64,000 nucleotides of DNA from Galbibacter mesophilus (GTDB lineage Bacteria > Bacteroidota > Bacteroidia > Flavobacteriales > Flavobacteriaceae), in contig NZ_JAMQVC010000003.1 of the NCBI RefSeq assembly GCF_023721415.1, forward strand, positions 62,001-126,000, in the 5' to 3' direction. The translations under genes and the position numbers were made by a program. The first letter of the stretch is position 1. Every line of letters begins with the position of its first letter. The notes beneath the pieces are model-generated. The model had not been told where the DNA came from, did not search any database, and saw only the letters and a program-made list of their open reading frames with translations. Below are positions 1 to 8,751 of this stretch, piece after piece.

Positions 1-62
1 TCAACAAAAAAGGGATTACAGCGGTTTTAAAAGAAGCAAAAGAAAAAGGATTTATTAAGTAA
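1..62 (+). CDS. rpmB: 50S ribosomal protein L28, C-terminal end (partial)
   Basis: The window opens inside this gene. The last 20 codons, in the frame starting at base 3, end in the lysine-rich tail NKKGITAVLKEAKEKGFIK and a TAA stop. This tail and the position directly before L33 and DUF4295 match the usual flavobacterial rpmB-rpmG order. L28 is a component of the large ribosomal subunit. The 5' part is outside the window, so length cannot be judged. Confidence 0.8.
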   Translation, partial: NKKGITAVLKEAKEKGFIK

Positions 63-91
63 TTAATTCATCCGTTAAAACGATATAAAAA

Positions 92-274
92 ATGGCAAAG
101 AAAGGTAATAGAATACAGGTTATTTTAGAATGTACCGAGCACAAAGCTTCTGGTCAGCCAGGAACTTCTCGTTACATTACTACAAAAAACAAGAAGAATA
201 CGCCGGATAGATTAGAGATTAAGAAATTTAATCCTATCCTTAAAAAAATGACTGTTCACAAAGAAATAAAATAA
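92..274 (+). CDS. rpmG: 50S ribosomal protein L33
   Basis: This 60-residue basic protein has the L33 signature, starting [18 protein letters not shown] and continuing with [23 protein letters not shown]33 sits near the E site of the large ribosomal subunit. The Cys pairs of the zinc-binding C+ form are not present (only one Cys, in LECTEH), so this is a C- type L33. It lies 29 bp after rpmB and 6 bp before the DUF4295 gene, so the three genes probably share one transcript that ends at the terminator at 460. Confidence 0.95.
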   Translation: MAKKGNRIQVILECTEHKASGQPGTSRYITTKNKKNTPDRLEIKKFNPILKKMTVHKEIK

Positions 275-280
275 TAAGCC

Positions 281-433
281 ATGGCAAAGAAGACAGTAGC
301 AACTTTACAAACAAGTTCAAAGAGATTAACCAAAGCTATCAAAATGGTTAAGTCTCCAAAGAGTGGAGCGTATACTTTTGTTGAGTCAGTAATGGCTCCA
401 GAAGAAGTAAACGACTGGTTAAACCAAAAATAA
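281..433 (+). CDS. DUF4295 family small basic protein
   Basis: This is a 50-residue ORF, MAKKTVATLQTSSKRLTKAI through EEVNDWLNQK. It matches the Bacteroidota DUF4295 family, which is nearly always encoded between rpmG and ftsY. The protein is Lys-rich and has no membrane segment. Its size, charge and fixed place in a ribosomal-protein operon suggest a ribosome-associated role, but that is inference and the function is not known to me. It starts 6 bp after the rpmG stop and is followed by a strong intrinsic terminator. Confidence 0.88.
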   Translation: MAKKTVATLQTSSKRLTKAIKMVKSPKSGAYTFVESVMAPEEVNDWLNQK

Positions 434-459
434 GAAGTTCACAACTTATTATATATATG

Positions 460-494
460 AAGCTACTTTCTAGGGAAAGTAGCTTTTTGTTTTT
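460..494 (+). terminator. Intrinsic terminator of rpmB-rpmG-DUF4295
   Basis: A perfect 11-bp stem, AAGCTACTTTC paired with GAAAGTAGCTT around a TAGG loop, is followed by a T-rich run. It lies 26 bp after the DUF4295 stop. Confidence 0.85.
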
Positions 495-574
495 ATATAT
501 TTGATGTTGAAAAAGTTTTGGAAGCAAAAAACACTATTTTTTGCTAAAAATGATCAACTAACAACGAACAACGG

Positions 575-1528
575 ATGAGTTTTTTCAAAAAAATATTTTC
601 TTCGGAAAAGAAAGAGACTTTAGACAAGGGACTTGAAAAGTCTAAAACCAGTTTTTTATCGAAGCTGGGTAAAGCGGTTGCCGGAAAATCCAAAGTAGAT
701 GATGAGGTATTGGATAATCTGGAAGAAGTTTTGGTGACCAGTGATGTGGGTGTAAATACTACGCTAAAGGTTATTGAGCGTATCGAAGAGCGTGTTTCTA
801 AAGATAAATATTTAGGCACGGATGAACTCAATCTTATTCTTAGAGAGGAAATTGCAGGACTGCTTTCGGAAACGAACTCTGGCGAAGAAAAAGAGTTTAC
901 AATTCCAGAAGATAAAAAGCCTTACGTGCTCATGGTTGTTGGGGTAAACGGTGTTGGAAAAACAACAACAATTGGAAAGTTGGCTTATCAGTTTAAAAAA
1001 CAAGGAAAAAAAGTTGTTTTAGGTGCTGCAGATACTTTCCGTGCTGCGGCAATAGACCAATTACAGATATGGGCAGACCGTGTTGAGGTTCCAATTGTAA
1101 AACAAAGCATGGGCAGTGACCCAGCGTCGGTTGCTTTTGATACGTTGAAATCAGCGGTTAGCCAGGATGCAGATGTAGTGATTATAGACACCGCTGGAAG
1201 ATTGCACAACAAGGTTAATTTAATGAATGAGCTTACCAAAGTGAAACGTGTAATGCAAAAAGTGGTGGACGATGCGCCTCACGACGTGCTTTTGGTACTC
1301 GATGGTTCTACCGGTCAAAATGCCTTTGAACAAGCCAAACAATTTACAAAAGCTACCGAAGTAACATCCTTGGCGGTGACCAAACTTGACGGAACGGCTA
1401 AAGGTGGAGTGGTTATCGGAATATCAGATGAATTCCAAATTCCCGTAAAATATATTGGCGTAGGTGAGGGGATAGAAGATTTGCAAGTCTTTAATAAATA
1501 CGAATTTGTAGATTCTTTTTTCAAGTAA
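575..1528 (+). CDS. ftsY: Signal recognition particle receptor FtsY
   Basis: FtsY is the SRP receptor GTPase that docks ribosome-nascent chain complexes at the inner membrane. The 317-residue protein has a short amphipathic Lys-rich start (MSFFKKIFSS), an N domain to about residue 105, and a G domain with GVNGVGKTTT (residues 123-132), the DTFRAAA motif, DTAGR (205-209) and TKLDGTAKGG (269-278). It lacks the long acidic A domain of E. coli FtsY, as is usual in Bacteroidota. The gene follows the L33/DUF4295 operon terminator and has its own terminator downstream. Confidence 0.96.
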   Translation: MSFFKKIFSSEKKETLDKGLEKSKTSFLSKLGKAVAGKSKVDDEVLDNLEEVLVTSDVGVNTTLKVIERIEERVSKDKYLGTDELNLILREEIAGLLSETNSGEEKEFTIPEDKKPYVLMVVGVNGVGKTTTIGKLAYQFKKQGKKVVLGAADTFRAAAIDQLQIWADRVEVPIVKQSMGSDPASVAFDTLKSAVSQDADVVIIDTAGRLHNKVNLMNELTKVKRVMQKVVDDAPHDVLLVLDGSTGQNAFEQAKQFTKATEVTSLAVTKLDGTAKGGVVIGISDEFQIPVKYIGVGEGIEDLQVFNKYEFVDSFFK

Positions 1529-1550
1529 CCTTATTTCATGAGTAACATAA

Positions 1551-1588
1551 AAAAGACCTTGTTGATGCATTTCAGCAAGGTTTTTTTG
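1551..1588 (+). terminator. Intrinsic terminator of ftsY
   Basis: ACCTTGTTGA pairs with TTCAGCAAGGT (one G-U pair) and is followed by TTTTTTT. It lies about 25 bp after the ftsY stop. Confidence 0.82.
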
Positions 1589-1627
1589 ATTGAAAGAAAG
1601 GGATTATCTTTAAAGAAAATTGCGTAG

Positions 1628-3283
1628 ATGAAAAAACTCCTATTCCTTCTAATCATAAGTTGTTTTTTTGGGTGTAAATCTGAAAAAGATTCCGAAAAGA
1701 TAGAAGCTGGAAATACGGCTTACAATGAAGCTTCAGAAATTGAAAAACAGCAGGCACATGAAAATGAGCGTATGCGGTTTAAATTAATTCAGTCAAAAGT
1801 AGATCGCGGTGATATGTGGAAACCGTTTCAAAAGGATTTACAAAATTTCGGAGAGGAGGCATACAATACTTTGAAGCCACAAATTATTGAAAAAGATATT
1901 CTTGCCATTCAGCAACAAATAAAAGAGGGAAAACTTACTTATAAAGAGTTGGTTCTTTTTTATCTCTATCGCATACATAAATACGAAAGTAACCCCAATA
2001 TTTCTCTGTACTCAATTATAAGTCTTAACAAAAATGTGGTGGAAGAAGCGGAAGAAAAAGACCGTTTATTTCAGCAGAACAAAAATATACCGAATCAAAT
2101 TTTTGGAATGCCGATATTGCTGAAAGACAATATTGGTACAATTGGAATGCCCACTACGGCGGGTGCAGTTGCGTTACTGGAGAATTACACTGATGATGCT
2201 TTTATTACTAAACGATTAAAAGAAAAAGGTGCGCTAATTTTAGGAAAAGCAAATCTAAGCGAGTGGGCCTATTATTTCTGTGATGGCTGTCCGCTAGGCT
2301 ACTCTGCCATTGGCGGACAAACCTTAAATCCATACGGAAGAAAGATTTTTGAATCAGGTGGTTCCAGTTCGGGAAGTGGCGCCGTAACCGCGGTAAATTA
2401 TGCTGTTGCTGCTGTAGGCACAGAAACTGCAGGATCCATATTATCGCCTTCCAGTCAGAATTCGGTGGTAGGTTTAAAGCCTACCGTAGGTTTGTTAAGT
2501 CGCTCGGGAATTGTGCCCATCTCCAGTACGCTAGATACGCCTGGACCAATGACCAAGAATGTTACGGATAATGCCATACTTCTCGACGCCATGTTGGGAA
2601 AAGATCAGTTGGATGTAGCTTCGGTTGAAATGGATGTTAACTTTTTCAAAGAATTGAAGAATATTTCAGCAGATACTATTAAGCTTGGAGCCTTAAAGAG
2701 TTTGATGGAAGGTGATACAATTTATCTAAAAACGATTCAGAAATTAAAAGAAATCGGATTCCAAATTGTAGAAATCGAAGCGCCAAATGTAGAATTAAAC
2801 GGATTTTTAACGTTGTTGAATATCGATATGAAGAACGACTTACCAGCGTATCTCGATGCCTACGCCAGTAAAGAAGTAACGGTAAAGAATATTCAAGAAA
2901 TAATCGATTTCAATTTAAAGGATTCGGTTATTCGAGAGCCATATAAACAGGCATTGTTTGACGGAATCGTATCCGATACGACTACCATTGAGCAATTGGA
3001 AGTAGTTAAAGACAGTCTTCAGTTCAACGGACGTCAATTTTTTGAACCTACATTTTCAAAATATAAGGTAGATGCTGTTTTGTCTATCAATAACTATCAT
3101 GCTGCCTATGCTGCGGTGGCCAAATATCCAGCTTTGGCAATGCCCATGGGCTATAAAAAATCGGGAGAGCCTATAAGTCTTACTTTTATCGCTTTGCCAT
3201 TTCAGGAACAATTACTTTTGCAATTGGGATATATTTTTGAGCAAGAACTTCCCGTTCGTAAACTACCACAAAATTATGAGTAA
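1628..3283 (+). CDS. Amidase-signature family lipoprotein
   Basis: This 551-residue amidase-signature enzyme hydrolyses an unknown amide. The N terminus MKKLLFLLIISCFFGCKS is a lipoprotein signal with Cys16 as the lipidation site, so the protein is expected in the periplasm or on the outer membrane. The Ser-cisSer-Lys triad is visible: Lys166 in GMPILLKDNIG, the cis-Ser in the Gly/Ser loop GGSSSGSG (residues 244-251), and nucleophile Ser270 in GTETAGSI. Similar secreted amidases are often annotated as glutamyl-tRNA amidotransferase A-like, but no GatB or GatC is adjacent. The gene overlaps the next ORF by 8 bp, suggesting translational coupling. The substrate cannot be read from sequence. Confidence 0.9.
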   Translation: MKKLLFLLIISCFFGCKSEKDSEKIEAGNTAYNEASEIEKQQAHENERMRFKLIQSKVDRGDMWKPFQKDLQNFGEEAYNTLKPQIIEKDILAIQQQIKEGKLTYKELVLFYLYRIHKYESNPNISLYSIISLNKNVVEEAEEKDRLFQQNKNIPNQIFGMPILLKDNIGTIGMPTTAGAVALLENYTDDAFITKRLKEKGALILGKANLSEWAYYFCDGCPLGYSAIGGQTLNPYGRKIFESGGSSSGSGAVTAVNYAVAAVGTETAGSILSPSSQNSVVGLKPTVGLLSRSGIVPISSTLDTPGPMTKNVTDNAILLDAMLGKDQLDVASVEMDVNFFKELKNISADTIKLGALKSLMEGDTIYLKTIQKLKEIGFQIVEIEAPNVELNGFLTLLNIDMKNDLPAYLDAYASKEVTVKNIQEIIDFNLKDSVIREPYKQALFDGIVSDTTTIEQLEVVKDSLQFNGRQFFEPTFSKYKVDAVLSINNYHAAYAAVAKYPALAMPMGYKKSGEPISLTFIALPFQEQLLLQLGYIFEQELPVRKLPQNYE

Positions 3284-3560
3284 CCTACAAGACCGATACC
3301 AAATTACCATCACCAAAATTATTGCCTATTACGGACTGTTTTATGCGGCCGTAAAAGTGTATGCCATTTTTCAAGGGTTGTGGTTTTGGCCCAATCTGTT
3401 GATAGCTGTTTTCTTGGGGATTATGGCGGCTGTTGGATTTTACATAGTGAAAAAAGAAAAGTACAACTGGTATTTTATCGTGGTCTGTATTATCTTGGTT
3501 TCTGCCCTGCGCTATTACGAATCGCAGTTAGTTCCTTATTTACAGCAAGTTTTTCAATAG
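3276..3560 (+). CDS. Small membrane protein of unknown function
   Basis: This 94-residue hydrophobic protein has about three predicted membrane segments: around AYYGLFYAAVKVYAIFQG, WPNLLIAVFLGIMAAVGFYI and YFIVVCIILVSAL. I chose the ATG inside the ATGAGTAA overlap with the amidase stop over an upstream in-frame ATG at 3237, because the longer form would add 13 residues lying wholly inside the amidase gene. I do not recognise a family. The overlap suggests co-translation with the amidase, so it may be its membrane partner, but nothing else supports that. Confidence 0.65.
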   Translation: MSNLQDRYQITITKIIAYYGLFYAAVKVYAIFQGLWFWPNLLIAVFLGIMAAVGFYIVKKEKYNWYFIVVCIILVSALRYYESQLVPYLQQVFQ

Positions 3561-3609
3561 AACTAAAAGATTTAACCTAAATATCTTCGTTTTATACCTT
3601 TTCAAATCG

Positions 3610-3617
3610 TAATTTTG
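3610..3617 (+). promoter_or_regulatory. Candidate -10 box (TAnnTTTG type) for rimO
   Basis: TAATTTTG matches the Bacteroidota -7 consensus TAnnTTTG and lies 70 bp before the rimO start. The expected -33 TTTG is replaced by TTCG about 20 bp upstream, so this is only a tentative promoter. Confidence 0.35.
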
Positions 3618-3686
3618 CCCACTGTTTTAAAATAAGCGCTTTTTTGGTTTTTGAATAAATCATTATTCCGCATAATTATAGGTTGT

Positions 3687-4991
3687 ATGAGAACAAAGTC
3701 TTTAAAGAAGAATAAGATAAATGTAGTTACCCTTGGATGTTCTAAAAATGTGTATGATAGTGAAGTACTCATGGGGCAACTCAAGGCTGGAGGAAAAGAA
3801 GTTGTTCATGAAGAAGAAGGAAATGTCGTGGTAATAAACACTTGTGGTTTTATAAACAACGCCAAGGAAGAAAGTGTAAATACTATTTTGGAGTTTCTGC
3901 AGAAGAAAGAGCAAGGGGAAGTAGATAAGGTTTTTGTAACCGGATGTTTGAGCGAGCGTTACAAGCCAGACTTGGAAAAAGAAATTCCCGATGTTGATCA
4001 ATATTTTGGGACTACAGAATTACCTAGTTTATTAAAGGCCCTTGGTGCCAATTATAAGCATGAATTGATAGGGGAGCGACTTACAACAACACCAAAAAAC
4101 TATGCTTATTTAAAAATTGCTGAAGGATGTGACCGACCTTGTAGCTTTTGTGCCATCCCTTTAATGCGTGGAAAACACAAAAGTACGCCCATTGAAGCGT
4201 TGGTAACGGAAGCTAAAAAATTGGCTGCCAGCGGTGTAAAAGAATTAGTTCTTATAGCGCAAGACCTCACTTATTACGGTTTGGACTTGTACAAAAAACG
4301 TGCTTTAGCCGATTTGCTGAAAGAATTGGTGAAAGTGGAAGGAATAGAATGGATTCGTTTGCATTACGCTTTCCCAACTGGTTTTCCGATGGATGTATTG
4401 GAAGTGATGAAGAACGAGCCTAAGGTTTGTAATTATATAGATATTCCGTTACAGCATATTTCAGATGCTATTTTAAAGTCGATGCGTCGAGGTACAACAC
4501 AGGCAAAAACGACTAAATTACTGAAAGAATTTAGGGAAGCTGTACCAGAAATGGCCATACGTACTACCCTAATTGTAGGTTACCCTGGAGAAACTGAAGA
4601 AGATTTCCAAATTTTGAAAGAGTGGGTTAAAGAAATGCGTTTTGAGCGTTTAGGATGCTTTACCTATAGCCACGAAGAAAATACACATGCCTATAACTTA
4701 GAGGATGATGTTCCTGAAGAAGTAAAACAGCAGCGTGCTTCTGAAATAATGGACATCCAATCGCAGATTTCATGGGAATTGAATCAGGAAAAAGTAGGGA
4801 AAACCTTCCGATGTGTGATTGATAGAAAAGAAGGGAATTATTTTGTGGGAAGAACCGAGTTCGATTCTCCTGATGTTGATAACGAAGTGCTTATCGATGC
4901 TTCTCAATACTACCTAAAAACAGGAGAGTTTGCCAACATCATTGTAGAAGAAGCTGGCGATTTCGATTTATACGGAAAACCCGTAGCTTAA
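3687..4991 (+). CDS. rimO: Ribosomal protein S12 methylthiotransferase RimO
   Basis: RimO is a radical SAM enzyme that methylthiolates the conserved Asp of ribosomal protein S12. The 434-residue product has the N-terminal UPF0004 cluster cysteines Cys18 (TLGCSKN), Cys53 (NTCGF) and Cys87 (TGCLSERY), the radical SAM CxxxCxxC at Cys148, Cys152 and Cys155 (EGCDRPCSFCAIP), and a C-terminal TRAM-like domain. LGCSKN and the CAIP context distinguish RimO from MiaB. The start was set at MRTKSLKKNKINVV, because the longer reading from TTG at 3651 adds 12 non-conserved residues. It sits in the ftsY neighbourhood, as in other Flavobacteriia, with the amidase and small membrane gene inserted between. Confidence 0.93.
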   Translation: MRTKSLKKNKINVVTLGCSKNVYDSEVLMGQLKAGGKEVVHEEEGNVVVINTCGFINNAKEESVNTILEFLQKKEQGEVDKVFVTGCLSERYKPDLEKEIPDVDQYFGTTELPSLLKALGANYKHELIGERLTTTPKNYAYLKIAEGCDRPCSFCAIPLMRGKHKSTPIEALVTEAKKLAASGVKELVLIAQDLTYYGLDLYKKRALADLLKELVKVEGIEWIRLHYAFPTGFPMDVLEVMKNEPKVCNYIDIPLQHISDAILKSMRRGTTQAKTTKLLKEFREAVPEMAIRTTLIVGYPGETEEDFQILKEWVKEMRFERLGCFTYSHEENTHAYNLEDDVPEEVKQQRASEIMDIQSQISWELNQEKVGKTFRCVIDRKEGNYFVGRTEFDSPDVDNEVLIDASQYYLKTGEFANIIVEEAGDFDLYGKPVA

Positions 4992-5003
4992 ATCCAATTT
5001 TAT

Positions 5004-5038
5004 AGGTTTTTTAACCGGGCGAGCGCATTAAAAAACCT
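5004..5038. terminator. Hairpin after rimO
   Basis: AGGTTTTTTAA and TTAAAAAACCT form a perfect 11-bp AT-rich stem with a 13-nt GC-rich loop, 13 bp after the rimO stop. The T run is inside the stem rather than after it, so it is a weak terminator candidate. The following 70 bp up to the Dabb gene hold nothing I recognise. Confidence 0.45.
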
Positions 5039-5132
5039 CGTCGAACACGTCCTATAACGTATCGGGAGACGCTCAAGACCTCGCTGGATATGTTTTTAAT
5101 AGGTTTTACGTATTCTTTTCAGCAAAAGAAAA

Positions 5133-5504
5133 TCAATTCTCGATATAATCAATCTCCATAAATTCCACGACTTCTTTTTTCCAAACATTCTCAACGAAGT
5201 TTACATGGTCGGGGTGGTTATTGTAGGTGTCATAATCTTCCTGATTGGCAAATTGCATGGTGAGTCCCCAATCGAAATTATTTTTTTTGCCTACTTCCTT
5301 CACGGCTTTCATGTTTTTTACGGTAGGGATAGCTTTTAGTGCGGTTGCTTTTTCAATAAAAACCTTTTCAGCATCAGAACCTTTTGGATGCTTCAGTTTA
5401 AAAAAAACGGTATGTGTTATCATTTCAGTTGAAGTATTTTCCTGGCAGCTTATTACGAGTGATAAAAATAAGAGGGTACTTACAAATAATAATTTAGACT
5501 TCAT
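5133..5504 (-). CDS. Dabb-domain (stress-response alpha/beta barrel) lipoprotein
   Basis: This 123-residue lipoprotein has a signal MKSKLLFVSTLLFLSLVISC with Cys20 as the lipidation site, followed by a Dabb domain starting ITHTVFFKLKHPKGS and ending VVEFMEIDYIEN. Dabb proteins are small ferredoxin-like dimers, in most cases without a known substrate. The start was set at the second Met, because the eight residues before it (from 5528) would separate the signal peptide from the N terminus. It is convergent with rimO and probably monocistronic. Confidence 0.82.
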   Translation of the reverse strand: MKSKLLFVSTLLFLSLVISCQENTSTEMITHTVFFKLKHPKGSDAEKVFIEKATALKAIPTVKNMKAVKEVGKKNNFDWGLTMQFANQEDYDTYNNHPDHVNFVENVWKKEVVEFMEIDYIEN

Positions 5505-5627
5505 GGTTGAATGGTTGTTTAAATTCATTTCCGAAGATACTAAAATGGGAATTAATCGCTAAGTCAAGATATTTAAATTTTGGTAAGGTTGTGGCGGAAT
5601 AAAGCTTTGGTTTGTCATAAATATAAC

Positions 5628-5655
5628 AAAGCCGACCTTTTAAGGTCGGCTTTGA
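5628..5655 (-). terminator. Terminator downstream of the DUF6515 gene
   Basis: AAAGCCGACCTTT pairs with TAAGGTCGGCTTT. On the minus strand it is followed by a T-rich run (TTTGTTATATTTAT). It sits 29 bp beyond the DUF6515 stop. Confidence 0.75.
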
Positions 5656-5683
5656 TTGCTAATATTCAATTCGCAGGAAAAAA

Positions 5684-6703
5684 TTATTCTTCTTTTACTT
5701 CTGCAACTTCATACATATTTTTACCATCCACTTGTACTGGTTGATAGTATGTTTCGCCATACTTTACGTATGTCTGGTCTCCAACTCTAACTTCTTCGGC
5801 ACCTTCCGGTAGGTTTTCTACAATAGTTCCCGCTGTGGGAGGCACAACGGTGTAACCATCACCGGTTTTCTCGTAATAAGCACCGCCGTAATAGTAATTA
5901 TTGGTGGTACTTCCCGAGCCACCTTGTTCTACCACTTCATACCCGTCGGGCAATACTTTAATGGTAGCGCCAACCGGTGCTTGAATTACCGTATAACCAT
6001 CTTCCACTTTGTTATAGTAGTTCCCTTGGTCGTAATAGTATTCATTTGCGTCGTTTTCTATACTGACAATAATGGCTGTTGTTGCTAAAGAGGCCACAAA
6101 GAAGCCCCAAGGATGCCAAATAGGTCCCCAATAAAATGGTCTAAATGGATGATAATAATACGGGTGATAGCAATAGAACCCGAATCCGCCGTATCTGTAA
6201 GGCGGTCTTCTATAAGGCCTAGGGTTGGCAACCACAACGGTATGTCTGTTATTAATGTTTATGTTGGTGCGGTTGTTAATATTAATGTTGTTTCTATTAT
6301 TGTTGATGTTCACATTATTCTTTGTGCGTGGCTTGTTAACCACCTTAGAATTGGAAAAATCACGATTGTTGTTATTTTTGATGTTGGCATTACCCCTATC
6401 TATTTTAGGCTTGCTATTGCTTGGGCGCGAAATATCCCTAGTGTTGGTGTTATGCGACGGACGCGTAGCCGGTCTGGCACTCGGCATGTTAGAAGGTCTA
6501 GATGAAGAGAAATTTCGGTTGGGCTGTCTTTGAAAGCCACCGTTAACCGAACGCCCACCGGATGGTCTTGACATATTTTTCCCGCCACGACTGGCTCCAT
6601 GTCCAAATCGTTGAGCTTCTAAAGAACTTAATGGAAAGCTAAGCAGCCCAACCAAGAGCAAAAGCTTAGCATAAGTGATACTATTTTTAGTAAATGAATT
6701 CAT
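5684..6703 (-). CDS. DUF6515 family secreted protein
   Basis: This 339-residue secreted protein has a signal peptide ending near SSLEAQ. It is followed by an Arg/Gly/Ser/Asn low-complexity stretch with Asn runs (residues about 35-155), a Tyr/Pro/His-rich stretch (RPYRRPPYRYGGFGFYCYHP), one hydrophobic segment (FFVASLATTAIIVSI), and two copies of a Tyr-rich unit of the form YY-DGYTV-P-GATI-LP-GYE. That unit is typical of the Bacteroidota DUF6515 family. The function is unknown; the two C-terminal units look like surface or periplasmic binding modules. It lies 32 bp downstream of the DUF2092 gene on the same strand, so the two probably form an operon. Confidence 0.75.
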   Translation of the reverse strand: MNSFTKNSITYAKLLLLVGLLSFPLSSLEAQRFGHGASRGGKNMSRPSGGRSVNGGFQRQPNRNFSSSRPSNMPSARPATRPSHNTNTRDISRPSNSKPKIDRGNANIKNNNNRDFSNSKVVNKPRTKNNVNINNNRNNININNRTNININNRHTVVVANPRPYRRPPYRYGGFGFYCYHPYYYHPFRPFYWGPIWHPWGFFVASLATTAIIVSIENDANEYYYDQGNYYNKVEDGYTVIQAPVGATIKVLPDGYEVVEQGGSGSTTNNYYYGGAYYEKTGDGYTVVPPTAGTIVENLPEGAEEVRVGDQTYVKYGETYYQPVQVDGKNMYEVAEVKEE

Positions 6704-6735
6704 TTTTGAAAATCTTTTAATTGAATAATTAACCG

Positions 6736-7458
6736 TTATTTTTTCGCCATAATATTTATCAATCGGGCATCTTCAGGCGGTAAAAAATTAAAAACTGAAT
6801 CCGCTATTTTTGTGTTTACTTGCCAATTGGTAAAAGTTGCTTCGTAGTGGTCTTGATTTCCGTCTTTATGGATAATAACCAATTTTATAGGTAATGGTTC
6901 TTCTTTGTTTTCAATCCATAATTGCACATTCATTTTATTATTGGATGCTAATATTTGCGAGCATTCCTTTCCATCTATCATGTCTTCCCCTAGGTAGAGA
7001 ATCACGGGGAATTCAGCCAATAAATCGTCTGTTACGCTGGGATAAAAAACATCGGCGGCAGGAAACCGTATGCCAAAATTTTCATGAAGACTGTCAATCA
7101 TTTTTATAATATTATCGGGAGCGGGAAGTACACAAAAGTTATTTTCGCTAGCCGAGTAATAAACAAATCGGGAGCCGTTGTAGTAATAATCTTTATCGTG
7201 GTGTGTGCCCCTGCTTTTTACCATCATTTTATCTGGACCAACCATGCTGATTTCATCTGTGTAAAAATGTTTTTGGAGTCCGTAGAGGTCCATTTCATCA
7301 ATGGAACGCTCTAAGGTGAATTTACAAGATTGGAGCGTACCCATGTATTCTCCCATTTCGTCCAGTTTTTTCACGGCAGCAGAATCTACCACCGAAATTT
7401 CTTGACCGTACCCCAAAAATAGAAAGGGTAAGAACAGTGCTAAAAGGCATTTCTTCAT
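6736..7458 (-). CDS. DUF2092 family periplasmic protein
   Basis: This 240-residue protein has a signal peptide (MKKCLLALFLPFLFLGYGQ) and a DUF2092 domain, recognisable from SCKFTLERSID, the KMMVKSRG strand, YYNGSRFVYYS, and KECSQILASN followed by NVQLWIENKEEPLPIKLVI. The fold is expected to be LolA/LppX-like, an incomplete beta barrel that holds a hydrophobic ligand. This comes from family knowledge and the ligand is unknown. It precedes the DUF6515 gene by 32 bp. Annotated catalytic residues do not apply. Confidence 0.8.
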   Translation of the reverse strand: MKKCLLALFLPFLFLGYGQEISVVDSAAVKKLDEMGEYMGTLQSCKFTLERSIDEMDLYGLQKHFYTDEISMVGPDKMMVKSRGTHHDKDYYYNGSRFVYYSASENNFCVLPAPDNIIKMIDSLHENFGIRFPAADVFYPSVTDDLLAEFPVILYLGEDMIDGKECSQILASNNKMNVQLWIENKEEPLPIKLVIIHKDGNQDHYEATFTNWQVNTKIADSVFNFLPPEDARLINIMAKK

Positions 7459-7579
7459 TTTAGTTTTTTTAATGAATTGAAAAAAGTAATTATGTGGGGG
7501 AATTTGTAATACAAGCCCTGGAAATACTACAAGCTAAGGCTTATTTAAGGATTTAGTGAGTCATTTCAGAAATTGAAAT

Positions 7580-7606
7580 AAAAAAATAAACCCTCATCGA
7601 GGGTTT
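7580..7606 (-). terminator. Terminator downstream of the aquaporin gene
   Basis: AAACCCTC and GAGGGTTT form an 8-bp stem with an ATC loop. On the minus strand it is followed by TATTTTTTTATTTC. The rest of the 281-bp gap before the DUF2092 start holds no gene that I can support. Confidence 0.78.
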
Positions 7607-7739
7607 AAATTACAAAAAAATAATTTACGGTATTATAAATTCACGTACTAAGTGAAATTATTCAAGCTAAAATTTATCGTATAAAAAACGCTTTAGTTGA
7701 GTATTCTTTTAAGTGATTAAGTTGCGTGTTGAAATTTTT

Positions 7740-8450
7740 TTAGGCGGTGGTTTCATCTGTTAAATCGGGTTTGTTTGGACCGAGATAATTATAAACGATT
7801 CCTGCAAGGACCGCGCCAATTATGGGTGCCAACCAAAACAACCAAAGTTGTCCCAACGCCCAATCACTAACAAACAGGGCTTGGCTGGTACTTCTGGCGG
7901 GATTTACCGAGGTGTTTGTTACCGGAATGCTAATGAGGTGAATAAGGGTAAGTCCTAATCCAATGGCTATACCCGCAAACCCAAAAGGAGTATTTTTATG
8001 GGTAGCACCCAAAATGATGATGAGGAACATAAAAGTCATAACCACCTCCGTAATCAATGCGGCGGTCATTCCATAGCCGTCAGGGGAGTGTTCTCCATAG
8101 CCGTTAGCAGCAAAACTACCGATGGATGCTCCCTCTTTTCCGGTAACAATTAAATATAAAATTCCGGCTCCGGCAATACCGCCGAGCACTTGGGATATAA
8201 TGTAAATGGGTAACTCCTTGCCTGGAAATCTTCCGCCGACCCAAAGACCAATGGATACGGCTGGATTTAAATGGCAGCCCGAAATATGACCGATGGCATA
8301 GACCATGGTTAAAACAGTTAATCCAAAGGCGAGGGAAACACCCACAAAGCCAATACCCAAGTCTGGATATCCAGCTGCGAGCACAGCGCTACCGCACCCG
8401 CCAAGCACCAGCCAAAGGGTGCCAATAAACTCTGCAATAAATTTTTTCAT
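7740..8450 (-). CDS. aqpZ: Aquaporin Z-type water channel
   Basis: This 236-residue MIP-family channel has six membrane helices and two half-helices carrying the NPA motifs HLNPAVS (after GHISGC) and SVNPARS. The N terminus [20 protein letters not shown] is the standard AqpZ start. The Cys before the first NPA loop ([12 protein letters not shown]) and the Arg after the second fit a water-selective AqpZ filter rather than GlpF. The longest ORF begins 56 codons upstream, but those residues are not family-like. It likely has its own promoter in the divergent region shared with apt. Confidence 0.93.
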   Translation of the reverse strand: MKKFIAEFIGTLWLVLGGCGSAVLAAGYPDLGIGFVGVSLAFGLTVLTMVYAIGHISGCHLNPAVSIGLWVGGRFPGKELPIYIISQVLGGIAGAGILYLIVTGKEGASIGSFAANGYGEHSPDGYGMTAALITEVVMTFMFLIIILGATHKNTPFGFAGIAIGLGLTLIHLISIPVTNTSVNPARSTSQALFVSDWALGQLWLFWLAPIIGAVLAGIVYNYLGPNKPDLTDETTA

Positions 8451-8605
8451 AATCGTAATAATTAAGTTAGTTGAAAATAGATTGTAGGAATGGTGAGGTG
8501 GGAAAAAAGGTAATTCAATGCGAAAACGCTCCTTAAATTTAATCTTTTTTTCGTAAATAATTTTAAAAAAGATTTGAGGCTTATCGGAATTCCTGCAATA
8601 GTTTG

Positions 8606-8736
8606 TAATTTTACTCACAAAGTGAGATTTATAAACTAAGGCCGTTAGGCAAGTTGCTCCGACGCTTGTCTGCCCGGCAAAGGCAGAAGGGCCTGCCCGA
8701 AATGCTAAGGCAGGCTTGCACCAAGGTTGTTTACTT
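8606..8736 (+). repeat. Dispersed intergenic repeat, copy 1 (upstream of apt)
   Basis: Most of the 301-bp gap between aqpZ and apt is a repeat-like element. It starts TTTTACTCACAAAGTGAG, passes through GC-rich dyads (CTGCCCGGCAAAGGCAG and GGGCCTGCCC/GGCAGGC), and ends AAGGTTGTTTAC just before apt. A shorter, diverged copy in the opposite orientation lies upstream of bshA at 58580-58663. The shared blocks are the ACTCACnAAGTGAGATTTATAA end, the GGCAAAG core and the GGTTGTTTA end. See findings. Confidence 0.6.
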
Positions 8737-8751
8737 TTTAAAAAGCTACGT

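Noticed and set aside
6113-6533. Plus-strand ORFs of 130 and 102 codons
   Set aside because: They are antisense shadows of the Asn/Arg low-complexity part of the DUF6515 gene.
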